Below, piece after piece: positions 1-5,358 of a stretch of 13,051 nucleotides of DNA. Each line of letters starts with the position of its first letter. Positions within the stretch are counted from its first letter, which is position 1. The notes below the pieces were generated by a model, which saw only the letters and a list, made by a program, of their open reading frames with translations, was not told the origin of the DNA and made no database searches. This DNA comes from Anaerolineales bacterium UBA2232 (lineage in GTDB: Bacteria > Chloroflexota > Anaerolineae > UBA2200), in NCBI GenBank assembly GCA_002348045.1, contig DDYO01000223.1, forward strand, positions 1 to 13,051, given 5' to 3'. Both the position numbers and the translations under genes were made by a program.

Positions 1-393
1 TTAATCGAGTGGCAGGTGCTCAAGAACTGCCTGGTCCAGTGCACGATGATGCCGTACAGCCGGGAACAACTGGAGGACCTTGTCAAAGCGGTAACCGGGT
101 GGAACACGTCGGTCTTGGAGCTGGCCAAGGTGGGGCAGCGTGCCCTGGCCATGGCCCGGGCGTTCAACTACCGTGAGGGCCTCACGGCCGCCGACGACGT
201 GCACCACTGGCGCTTTGCCACCGAGTTCCAGTCCGGCCCCACCAAGGGCGTCAAGGTTCCCGCGGATGTCGCACAGAAGGCCATTGAGCTGTACCGGGAG
301 ATGCGGGGATGGGACAACAAGACCGGTGCGCCCACGCGAGCAACGCTTGAGGAACTGGGTATCGGCTGGGTCGCTGACAGTATCTACGGCTAA
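1..393 (+). CDS. Aldehyde ferredoxin oxidoreductase family protein, C-terminal part (5'-truncated by window edge)
   Basis: These are the last 130 codons of an AOR-family tungsten/molybdenum oxidoreductase; the reading frame is open from base 1 and ends at TAA 391-393. The visible part is the C-terminal helical domain. It carries the fourth cysteine of the [4Fe-4S] cluster in NCLVQC (window residues 9-14, cluster Cys = residue 14), just where the family has DxxGLC. It aligns without gaps to residues 496-625 of the complete neighbour at 766-2643, with 104 of 130 positions identical by hand count, so the two are tandem paralogues. The family oxidises aldehydes to carboxylates in the cytoplasm with ferredoxin as electron acceptor; the particular substrate cannot be told. 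A strong hairpin terminator follows 8 nt after the stop, so the gene probably ends its own transcript. The catalytic N-terminal domains lie outside the window. Confidence 0.93.
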   Translation, partial: LIEWQVLKNCLVQCTMMPYSREQLEDLVKAVTGWNTSVLELAKVGQRALAMARAFNYREGLTAADDVHHWRFATEFQSGPTKGVKVPADVAQKAIELYREMRGWDNKTGAPTRATLEELGIGWVADSIYG

Positions 394-401
394 GCCTCTG
401 C

Positions 402-436
402 AACAAGACCGGCAGCGATGTGCTGCCGGTCTTGTT
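402..436 (+). terminator. Intrinsic terminator of the first AOR gene
   Basis: A perfect 15-bp stem (402-416 with 422-436) closes a 5-nt loop (GATGT), starting 8 nt after the AOR stop codon. The right arm ends in CTTGTT and is followed by CTTGTCC, a modest T-rich tail. The stem core CAAGACCGGC recurs in the terminator of the next gene at 2659-2693, showing that the terminator belongs to the duplicated unit. Confidence 0.85.
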
Positions 437-765
437 CTTGTCCTCAGAACCGATCATCGACCGTATATCCGCCTAGACTGACCGGCAATCAACAGCCGCC
501 AGCAATCCACCGCCCGGATGGGCGCAACCCTGCCATGGGTCCTCAGGTCGAGCCGTAGTGGGCCGTGTGCTTCCTCTTCTCACGGCCGCGCGCTCACATG
601 GCCGTATTGAATTGGAACCCCCTACCTAACGGTGCCCACTCCCTTTCTATCCGCATGATTTGGCCAACGCGCACGCTTTGTGCCATAATGCATCAGAGGC
701 GGCACGCCTTGAGCAGCACATGTGCAGCTCGTGGGAGCCATCACTATGGAGGAGGAAGCAGCGAC
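437..765. other. Intergenic region between the tandem AOR genes
   Basis: About 330 nt without a convincing gene. It holds a predicted promoter at 660-689 and the ribosome binding site GGAGGAGGA at 748-756 of the next gene. The AOR frame is open back to an ATG at 565, but residues encoded there (rich in R, H, S, C) do not resemble AOR N-termini, so I treat 565-765 as untranslated leader. A 5-bp hairpin at 511-524 is too small to call. Confidence 0.6.
660..689 (+). promoter_or_regulatory. Predicted sigma-70-type promoter of the second AOR gene
   Basis: A -35-like TTGGCC (660-665, 4/6 consensus) is followed after 18 nt by CATAAT (684-689, 5/6), preceded by TGC (681-683), which gives an extended -10. 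Transcription would start near 696, leaving a leader of about 70 nt before the ATG at 766. The -35 lies inside the 8-nt palindrome TTGGCCAA (660-667), which could be part of an operator; that is inference only. Confidence 0.5.
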
Positions 766-2643
766 ATGGCAGGAGGGTTTTACAACAAGATTCTGCGGGT
801 CAACCTTTCGACCGGCAAAATCGACATCGAGCAGCCGGGCGAAAAGTTCTTCCGCACCTACTTTGGCGGTTGGGCGCTCATTGCCTACTACCTGCTCAAA
901 GAACTCAAGCCGGGCACGGATCCCCTCGGTCCAGACAACCTACTGATCTTTGCGCCAGGCGTCATCACGGGCATTCCCGCCGGCGGTTCGGGCCGTAATG
1001 CGGTGGGCGCCCGTTCGCCCCTGACCGGGGGCTTTGGTGAGGGTGATGTAGGCGGCTTCTGGGGCGCCGAGCTCAAGCGCGCGGGCTGGGACGCGATCAT
1101 CGTCACCGGCGCCGCCAAAGAGCCGGTCTACCTGTGGATCAAGGATGACCAGGTCGAGCTCCGCGACGCCAAGCACCTGTGGGGCAAAGAAACGGCCCCG
1201 GTCGAGCAGACTCTGCAGCAGGAACTAGGCGACAAGCGGGTCCGCGTGGCCCAGACGGGCATCGCTGGCGAGAACCTGGTACGAACCTCGGCGGTGATCA
1301 ACGACATTACCCGTGCGGCCGGCCGAACGGGACTGGGCGCCGTGATGGGCTCCAAGAAGCTCAAGGCTGTCGCTGTAAGAGGTACTGGCCAGGTCCCCGT
1401 CGAGGACAAGGCCAAGGTCCAGGAGATCGCCAAGTGGTTGACCGACAACTGCATGGAAATGGACATGACCCGGGGCCTTCATGACCACGGCACCGACGGT
1501 GGACTCCTGGGACTCAGCGCGGCCGGAGGCCTGCCGACCCGCAATTTCCAGCAAGGTTGGTTCGAGGATGCCAAGAACATCACCGGCCAGACCATGACTG
1601 AGACCATTCTCGTCGACCGCGATACGTGCTTTGCATGCCCGGTTCGATGCAAGCGAGTGGTCAAGACCAGCGGCCGTTACGAGACCGATCCGGTCTACGG
1701 AGGACCTGAGTACGAAACCGCCGGTTCGCTAGGGTCTGTCTGTGGCATTGGCGACCTAGAAGCCGTTGCGTATGGCAACGCTCTGTGCAACGCCTATGGG
1801 CTGGACACTATCGGCGCGGGCATGACCATTGCCTGGGCCATGGAGTGCTTTGAGCGTGGGATGCTCACCAAAGAGGATACCGATGGCCGCGAGCTTCGCT
1901 TCGGCAATGCCCAGGCTATGGTCGAGCTTCTGGGGGACATCGCCCACCGCCGTGGCTTTGGCGATTTGCTGGCCGAAGGCACCGTGCGCGCCGCCCAAAA
2001 GATCGGCAGAGGCACCGAGAAGTATGCGATGGTCGTCAAGAGCCAGGAGCACCCCATGCACGAGCCCCGCATCAAGTTCGGACTCGGCCTGGGCTACGCC
2101 ATCTCCCCGACCGGCGCCGACCACGTTCACAACATTCACGATGTGGCGTTCACGTCGGAAGCCGGAATCTCTGACCTGCGGACCGTCGGCATCCTCGATC
2201 CTCTCCCCATCGATGATCTGGGGCCGGCAAAGGTGCGCATGACCAAGTACCACATTGAATGGCAGGTGCTCAAGAATTGTCTCTGCCAGTGCATATTCAT
2301 GCCATTTGGTCGCAAGCAGGTGGAAGAGCTGGTGAGAGCTACTACAGGATGGAACACGTCGATTCTGGAGCTGGCCAAAGTAGGGGAGCGCGCCATGGCA
2401 ATGGCCCGGGCGTTCAACTACCGCGAGGGCTTTACCGCGGCCGACGACGTGCACCACTGGCGTTTCGCCACCAAGTTTGACTCGGGACCCACCGAAGGCG
2501 TCAGCGTGCCCGCCGACGTTGCTCAGAAGGCTATCGACCTATACCACGCGATGTCCGGCTGGGACAAGGAAACCGGCGCACCCACCCGCGCCACCCTAGA
2601 GGAACTGGGAATCGGCTGGGTAGCCGACGTGATCTACGGCTAA
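766..2643 (+). CDS. Aldehyde ferredoxin oxidoreductase family protein (tungsten/molybdenum bis-pterin enzyme)
   Basis: A complete 625-aa AOR-family enzyme, close to the usual 600-620 aa. The family oxidises aldehydes to acids in the cytoplasm, reducing ferredoxin, with a W or Mo bis-pterin and one [4Fe-4S]. The N-terminal domain (MAGGFYNKILRVNLSTG, then GPGVxTG-like and SPLTGGFGEGDVGG at 85-97) is typical. Cluster ligands are C288, C291 and C295 (CFACPVRC), with C509 as the fourth ligand in NCLCQC. PEYET at 314-318 contains the conserved active-site Glu region, GLDTIGAG at 345-352 is a pterin-binding DxxG-type motif, and SPTGADH ends in H453. The second pterin motif normally reads DxxGLC; here Asp is replaced by Asn504. 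The start at 766 is chosen because GGAGGAGGA lies 9 nt upstream and the protein then begins like other AORs. The gene has its own promoter and terminator and no adjacent ferredoxin or moaD-like gene. The subfamily (AOR, FOR, WOR or aromatic-acid type) cannot be fixed from sequence alone. Confidence 0.96.
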   Translation: MAGGFYNKILRVNLSTGKIDIEQPGEKFFRTYFGGWALIAYYLLKELKPGTDPLGPDNLLIFAPGVITGIPAGGSGRNAVGARSPLTGGFGEGDVGGFWGAELKRAGWDAIIVTGAAKEPVYLWIKDDQVELRDAKHLWGKETAPVEQTLQQELGDKRVRVAQTGIAGENLVRTSAVINDITRAAGRTGLGAVMGSKKLKAVAVRGTGQVPVEDKAKVQEIAKWLTDNCMEMDMTRGLHDHGTDGGLLGLSAAGGLPTRNFQQGWFEDAKNITGQTMTETILVDRDTCFACPVRCKRVVKTSGRYETDPVYGGPEYETAGSLGSVCGIGDLEAVAYGNALCNAYGLDTIGAGMTIAWAMECFERGMLTKEDTDGRELRFGNAQAMVELLGDIAHRRGFGDLLAEGTVRAAQKIGRGTEKYAMVVKSQEHPMHEPRIKFGLGLGYAISPTGADHVHNIHDVAFTSEAGISDLRTVGILDPLPIDDLGPAKVRMTKYHIEWQVLKNCLCQCIFMPFGRKQVEELVRATTGWNTSILELAKVGERAMAMARAFNYREGFTAADDVHHWRFATKFDSGPTEGVSVPADVAQKAIDLYHAMSGWDKETGAPTRATLEELGIGWVADVIYG

Positions 2644-2658
2644 TCTATATCAACATGA

Positions 2659-2693
2659 ATCAAGACCGGCGGCCATTGGCCGCCGGTCTTGAT
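2659..2693. terminator. Bidirectional intrinsic terminator between AOR and the membrane-protein gene
   Basis: A perfect 16-bp stem (2659-2674 with 2678-2693) with a 3-nt ATT loop, 15 nt after the AOR stop. The convergent gene at 2716-3132 ends 22 nt beyond it, so it can serve both strands. No long T-run follows on either side. Compared with the terminator at 402-436, two base pairs differ by compensating changes (A403-T435 became T2660-A2692; A414-T424 became G2671-C2681), so pairing has been preserved by selection. Confidence 0.82.
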
Positions 2694-2715
2694 CTCGAGA
2701 AGCAGAGCAGGTTGG

Positions 2716-3132
2716 TCAGTACTGGCGCACCAGCAGCCTCACAAAGTCGATGATCAACAGGAACACCAGGACCGGCTGGGCCAGGGCCAGAGCCACCTTG
2801 AGCGCTACTTCCACGCCGCTGGGCACCTGAAACGGGAACACCGTCAACAGGATGTACATCCACAGCAAGGCGAGAGCGTTGAGCACCAACTGGATCAGCC
2901 TCCTAAGCCAGGGCCGTCGGTAAAACATCAGAACAGCGTTGGCCAGGAGGTTCCCAAAGATAGCCAGGTCAGCCGCCCAGAGGGTATCGGCGAACCTGGG
3001 TGTAACAAACGAGAGGTTCCATGATGGCACGCGGTGCAGGACTCCGAGCAGAATGATGTTCAGGATAATTGCAGCCATGTGACCAACGGGGATTACCGTC
3101 TTCACCTTTTTGCCGCGACGACGCGACGACAT
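2716..3132 (-). CDS. Small four-helix membrane protein of unknown function
   Basis: I do not recognise a family. The 138-aa product begins with a strongly basic tail (MSSRRRGKKVK), as expected for a cytoplasmic N-terminus, and then shows four hydrophobic stretches at about residues 13-33, 49-71, 78-101 and 108-133. Short charged loops separate them, and the last helix ends in RLLVRQY. No catalytic motif or signal peptide is visible. The start at 3132 is set by AGGAGGT ending 4 nt before the ATG; the frame is open farther upstream, but that extension has no such site. The gene is divergent from the Nudix gene with 77 nt between start codons and convergent with the AOR gene. It could be a small integral membrane accessory or a DUF-type protein; no function is proposed. 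Confidence 0.75.
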   Translation of the reverse strand: MSSRRRGKKVKTVIPVGHMAAIILNIILLGVLHRVPSWNLSFVTPRFADTLWAADLAIFGNLLANAVLMFYRRPWLRRLIQLVLNALALLWMYILLTVFPFQVPSGVEVALKVALALAQPVLVFLLIIDFVRLLVRQY

Positions 3133-3162
3133 CCCTACCTCCTGTTGCCATGATCCACAGCG

Positions 3163-3192
3163 ATTGTACTCGAAGAGCATTAGACCGCACAA
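3163..3192 (-). promoter_or_regulatory. Possible promoter of the membrane-protein gene
   Basis: On the minus strand TTGTGC (3192-3187, 3/6 match) is followed after 18 nt by TACAAT (3168-3163, 5/6 match to TATAAT). Transcription would start near 3156, about 25 nt before the ATG at 3132. The -35 is poor, so this is tentative. I found no equally good promoter for the divergent Nudix gene. Confidence 0.35.
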
Positions 3193-3209
3193 GGGGAGCA
3201 AGGCGCCGC

Positions 3210-3686
3210 ATGCACGAAGCTACCATCGTGCTATTGACCGACACAAGCCCTACACCCCGACTACTGCTAGGCTGGAAGAAACGCGGCTTCGGGCAAGGCA
3301 AGTGGGGGTCGCCCGGCGGAAAGATTGACAATGGTGAGACGCCTGTAGCAGCCGCCGTCCGTGAGCTGTGTGAAGAAACGGGCATCACAGTACTGCCCGC
3401 TGACATGCAGGCAATGGGGCTGCTATCCTTTCAGTTTCCCCACCGGCCCGAATGGAGCCAGCAGGTGCATGTTTTCAGCGCTACACAATGGCGGGGCGAC
3501 GCCACAGAGAGCAGCGAATTGCTACCCCGATGGTTTCGCACTGAGGAGATCCCCTATCGGAACATGTGGAGCGATAGCGTGCACTGGATTCCCCAGGTGC
3601 TGGCTGGACTGACCGTGCACCTCCGGTTCGTTTTCGGCGCAGACAACGAGTCTGTTGAGGAGGTCACCGTCTTGCGTAGAGATTGA
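3210..3686 (+). CDS. Nudix hydrolase, MTH1-like (probable 8-oxo-dGTP / oxidised purine nucleotide diphosphatase)
   Basis: A 158-aa Nudix protein. The Nudix box GX5EX7REUXEEXGU is complete: G37, E43, R51, E52, E55, E56, G58. These residues bind Mg2+ and hydrolyse nucleoside triphosphates to monophosphates plus pyrophosphate. The protein resembles human MTH1 (NUDT1, 156 aa) from end to end with almost the same numbering: LLLGWKKRGFGQGKW aligns to the MTH1 stretch around F27 and W32, PGGKIDNGET follows, and NMWSD near residues 118-122 matches the MTH1 W117/D119 segment. MTH1 Asn33 is Gly33 here and the second Asp (D120) is Ser123, so base recognition may differ. It probably sanitises the nucleotide pool. 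The frame is open upstream to 3069, overlapping the divergent gene, but ATG 3210 gives the MTH1-like N-terminus exactly. AGGGGAG about 11 nt upstream is a weak ribosome binding site. Confidence 0.92.
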   Translation: MHEATIVLLTDTSPTPRLLLGWKKRGFGQGKWGSPGGKIDNGETPVAAAVRELCEETGITVLPADMQAMGLLSFQFPHRPEWSQQVHVFSATQWRGDATESSELLPRWFRTEEIPYRNMWSDSVHWIPQVLAGLTVHLRFVFGADNESVEEVTVLRRD

Positions 3687-3793
3687 CCGTCTGAACGCGT
3701 GTACAACGGCGGCCTGGGGGCTCTCATTGCCTGCAGAAAGATGTAGTCACGATTCAGCCGATTACCAGAGCGAGCCAGATCAGTCAAGAGCTG

Positions 3794-3825
3794 AGGCTCT
3801 CCCCCCTCATACGGAGGGAGAGCCT
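3794..3825. terminator. Convergent hairpin between the Nudix and enolase-superfamily genes
   Basis: AGGCTCTCCC (3794-3803) pairs perfectly with GGGAGAGCCT (3816-3825); after one mismatch two further G-C pairs can form inside. It lies 107 nt after the Nudix stop and 30 nt beyond the stop of the minus-strand gene ending at 3856. Neither side has a clear T-run, so termination strength is uncertain, but the position between convergent genes supports a shared terminator. The rest of 3687-3855 shows nothing else. Confidence 0.6.
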
Positions 3826-3855
3826 GACAGGACTTGATTGGAGAACCTGCAGGAC

Positions 3856-5031
3856 CTAGCCCACGACCACCGGCGGTTGCCGCCTAACCACATCCTCGTT
3901 TAGCTCAATGCCCAAACCAGGAAGGTCTGGCACTTTGAACCGCCCGTTCTGAGGCTGATAGTTCTGCTGACAGATGGCTATGTTGGACGGCTTGAGCTGA
4001 TTGGTGTGATGCTCATGGATGAGGAAGTTGGGGATGGCCGCTTCCAGCTGGAGTGAAGCCGCGAGTGCCACCGGGCTGCCACATACGTGGATTTGCACCG
4101 ATGCATCATAGGTGTGGGCCATGTCGCAGATCTTCTTGGCCTCGGTGAAACCGCCCACCAGTCCGATGTCGGGTTGGATAACAGCAACTGCTTGCGCCTC
4201 AAGGTAAGGGCGGAAGCCCCAGCGGGTGTACAGCCGCTCACCGGCAGCGGTCGGTATGCGCACGCTGCGGGCCACCACCTCGTGGAGCTCCGGGCTCAGG
4301 TACTGCACCGGCTCCTCGTAGTAGAAGCAGCTGAACTCTTCCCAGATGGCCGCCAGTTGGACCGCGTTGTTAGCGTCCAGCAATGAGTGTGCCTCGATGA
4401 TAATGTCCACATCGGGACCAACTGCCTCGCGCACCGCCTTTACCCGATCACGGTAGAAGGCCAGGTCCTTGTTGCCCAGGACCCCTCGCACGGCGTGAAT
4501 CCGCTCCCCGTGCCGATTGATGATAAAGGGGTCGAACTTGATGCAGTCGTAGCCCTCCCCAATGGCTCGCCGCGCAGCATCGGCGTACTGCTCAACCGTG
4601 TTCAGTGCCTTGCGCTCAGGCTCCCACCCAAACTGGATCTGGCTGGCATAAGTGCGCAGGTTATCGTTGGTCTTGCCGCCCAGCAGTTGGTAGATGGGCA
4701 CACCAAGGGCCTTGCCTTTGATATCCCACAAGGCCATGTCGAGGGCGCTCATGGCCCCATAGACCACAGGACCGCCACCCCTTCCCCAGAAAGTGGCTCC
4801 AAACATCTCCTCCCAGAGCATCTCGGTCTGGAACGGGTCGGCGCCCAGGATGAAACGCTCGGCAAGCTCCTTGGCCATGGCTGCGCCGGCGGAATGCCCA
4901 AATCCGTAGGCCAGGCCCACCTCTCCCAGGCCATGAATGCCCTGGTCAGTGTGCACCCGCACGATCACCGGATGCCAGCTAGGCGGGATGCCTCCATCGA
5001 GGTCAAAGATCTCCACTCGCGTTACTTTCAT
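3856..5031 (-). CDS. Mandelate racemase/muconate lactonizing enzyme family protein (probable sugar-acid dehydratase)
   Basis: A 391-aa enolase-superfamily enzyme with the N-terminal capping domain (1 to about 125) and the C-terminal barrel. Metal ligands can be placed at E213 (IIEAHS), E239 or E240 (YYEEP) and E265 (GER). The barrel shows K165-F-D167 where mandelate racemase has KxK, and a D288 (QPDIG) / H315 (QIHVCGSP) dyad spaced 27 residues apart as in mandelate racemase. H215, two residues after the first ligand, matches the acid His of D-galactonate dehydratase (DFH motif), so dehydration of an aldonate or aldarate to a 2-keto-3-deoxy acid is the likely reaction; the sugar is unknown. 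ATG 5031 has AAAGGAG about 9 nt upstream. It has its own strong promoter, so it is probably separate from the operon above it. No sugar transporter or aldolase lies beside it. Confidence 0.9.
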   Translation of the reverse strand: MKVTRVEIFDLDGGIPPSWHPVIVRVHTDQGIHGLGEVGLAYGFGHSAGAAMAKELAERFILGADPFQTEMLWEEMFGATFWGRGGGPVVYGAMSALDMALWDIKGKALGVPIYQLLGGKTNDNLRTYASQIQFGWEPERKALNTVEQYADAARRAIGEGYDCIKFDPFIINRHGERIHAVRGVLGNKDLAFYRDRVKAVREAVGPDVDIIIEAHSLLDANNAVQLAAIWEEFSCFYYEEPVQYLSPELHEVVARSVRIPTAAGERLYTRWGFRPYLEAQAVAVIQPDIGLVGGFTEAKKICDMAHTYDASVQIHVCGSPVALAASLQLEAAIPNFLIHEHHTNQLKPSNIAICQQNYQPQNGRFKVPDLPGLGIELNEDVVRRQPPVVVG

Positions 5032-5044
5032 TGCATCGCTCCTT

Positions 5045-5129
5045 TTGACAGGCTTAGGACGCCGCTGCTTCGCGAACAAGCCATCGCGTGTCGTTGACAA
5101 TCTATACCACGCGTTTGCCTGCCTGTCAA
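5045..5129. promoter_or_regulatory. Inverted repeat around the enolase-superfamily promoter, candidate operator
   Basis: TTGACAGGC at 5045-5053 is repeated in inverted orientation as GCCTGTCAA at 5121-5129. A third half-site, GTTGACA at 5093-5099, forms an inverted pair with TGTCAAC at 5124-5130. One arm is the -35 element, one lies at the predicted transcription start and one abuts the ribosome binding site. This could be a set of repressor half-sites. Part of the match is simply the TTGACA consensus, so the call is tentative. Confidence 0.35.
5101..5129 (-). promoter_or_regulatory. Strong sigma-70-type promoter of the enolase-superfamily gene
   Basis: On the minus strand a perfect -35 TTGACA (5129-5124) is followed by a 17-nt spacer and TATAGA (5106-5101), preceded by TGG, an extended -10. 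Transcription would start near 5094, leaving about 60 nt before the ATG at 5031. It lies inside an inverted repeat (see 5045-5129), so it may be regulated. Confidence 0.7.
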
Positions 5130-5130
5130 C

Positions 5131-5161
5131 CGCAGGGGCAGAGCGAGGTTGCCCACCTGCG
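5131..5161. other. Imperfect hairpin upstream of the enolase-superfamily promoter
   Basis: CGCAGG (5131-5136) pairs with CCTGCG (5156-5161), and GGCA (5137-5140) with TGCC (5150-5153), leaving a 2-nt bulge and a 9-nt loop. It sits 2 nt before the -35 element on the minus strand and about 200 nt past the end of the peptidase operon. No T-run follows, so it is a weak terminator candidate at best; a regulatory site is equally possible. Confidence 0.3.
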
Positions 5162-5358
5162 CCGCGAGATGGGACCTGCCTTCCAGCTCACCGCAAGCGC
5201 GAACAGGCCCCTGACGGCGGTACCGTCCGCCATCACGTGACGGGCTGCGAGCACTTATGTCCAACGGAGGCCGTTCAATCCGATGGCCGACCCCGTTATG
5301 CTTGGTCCCCACCTCGCGGCGCCATAGAAGCCATTCCAGTCGGGGCCTTGCGCCAGGG
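5162..5358. other. Intergenic remainder between the operon end and the enolase-superfamily gene
   Basis: Of the 327-nt gap 5032-5358, this part shows no credible gene, RNA or strong terminator. It contains the 8-nt palindrome TCACGTGA (5233-5240) and a 5-bp AACGG/CCGTT hairpin (5263-5275), neither distinctive. Where the long minus-strand operon terminates is therefore unclear. Confidence 0.5.

Larger units (their letters stand above)
1..2693 (+). repeat. Tandem gene duplication: 3' ends of two AOR units (1-436 and 2251-2693)
   Basis: The stretch 1-393 encodes the same protein segment as 2251-2643, ungapped, about 80% identical at the amino-acid level by hand count. Both are followed at similar distance by homologous hairpins. 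The duplication therefore includes gene plus terminator; the upstream limit of the first copy is outside the window. Confidence 0.85.

Noticed and set aside
511..524. CGCCC-GGAT-GGGCG hairpin between the AOR genes
   Set aside because: The stem is only 5 bp with no T-run; likely chance in GC-rich DNA.
565..765. N-terminal extension of the AOR reading frame
   Set aside because: It crosses the predicted promoter at 660-689 and the GGAGGAGGA site, and AOR family members start near MAGGFYNK-like sequence.
1756..2457. A 233-codon minus-strand frame inside the AOR gene
   Set aside because: A similar antisense frame (1-207) lies opposite the first AOR copy because the copies are homologous; neither resembles a known protein.
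3069..3209. N-terminal extension of the Nudix protein
   Set aside because: It overlaps the start of the divergent gene and has no counterpart in MTH1, whereas ATG 3210 gives collinear numbering.
4387..5097. A 236-codon + strand frame opposite the enolase-superfamily gene
   Set aside because: The minus-strand product has all active-site residues in order; the + frame has none and lacks a ribosome binding site.
5233..5240. TCACGTGA palindrome as a binding site
   Set aside because: It is a single 8-nt palindrome with no second copy or promoter nearby; expected by chance.
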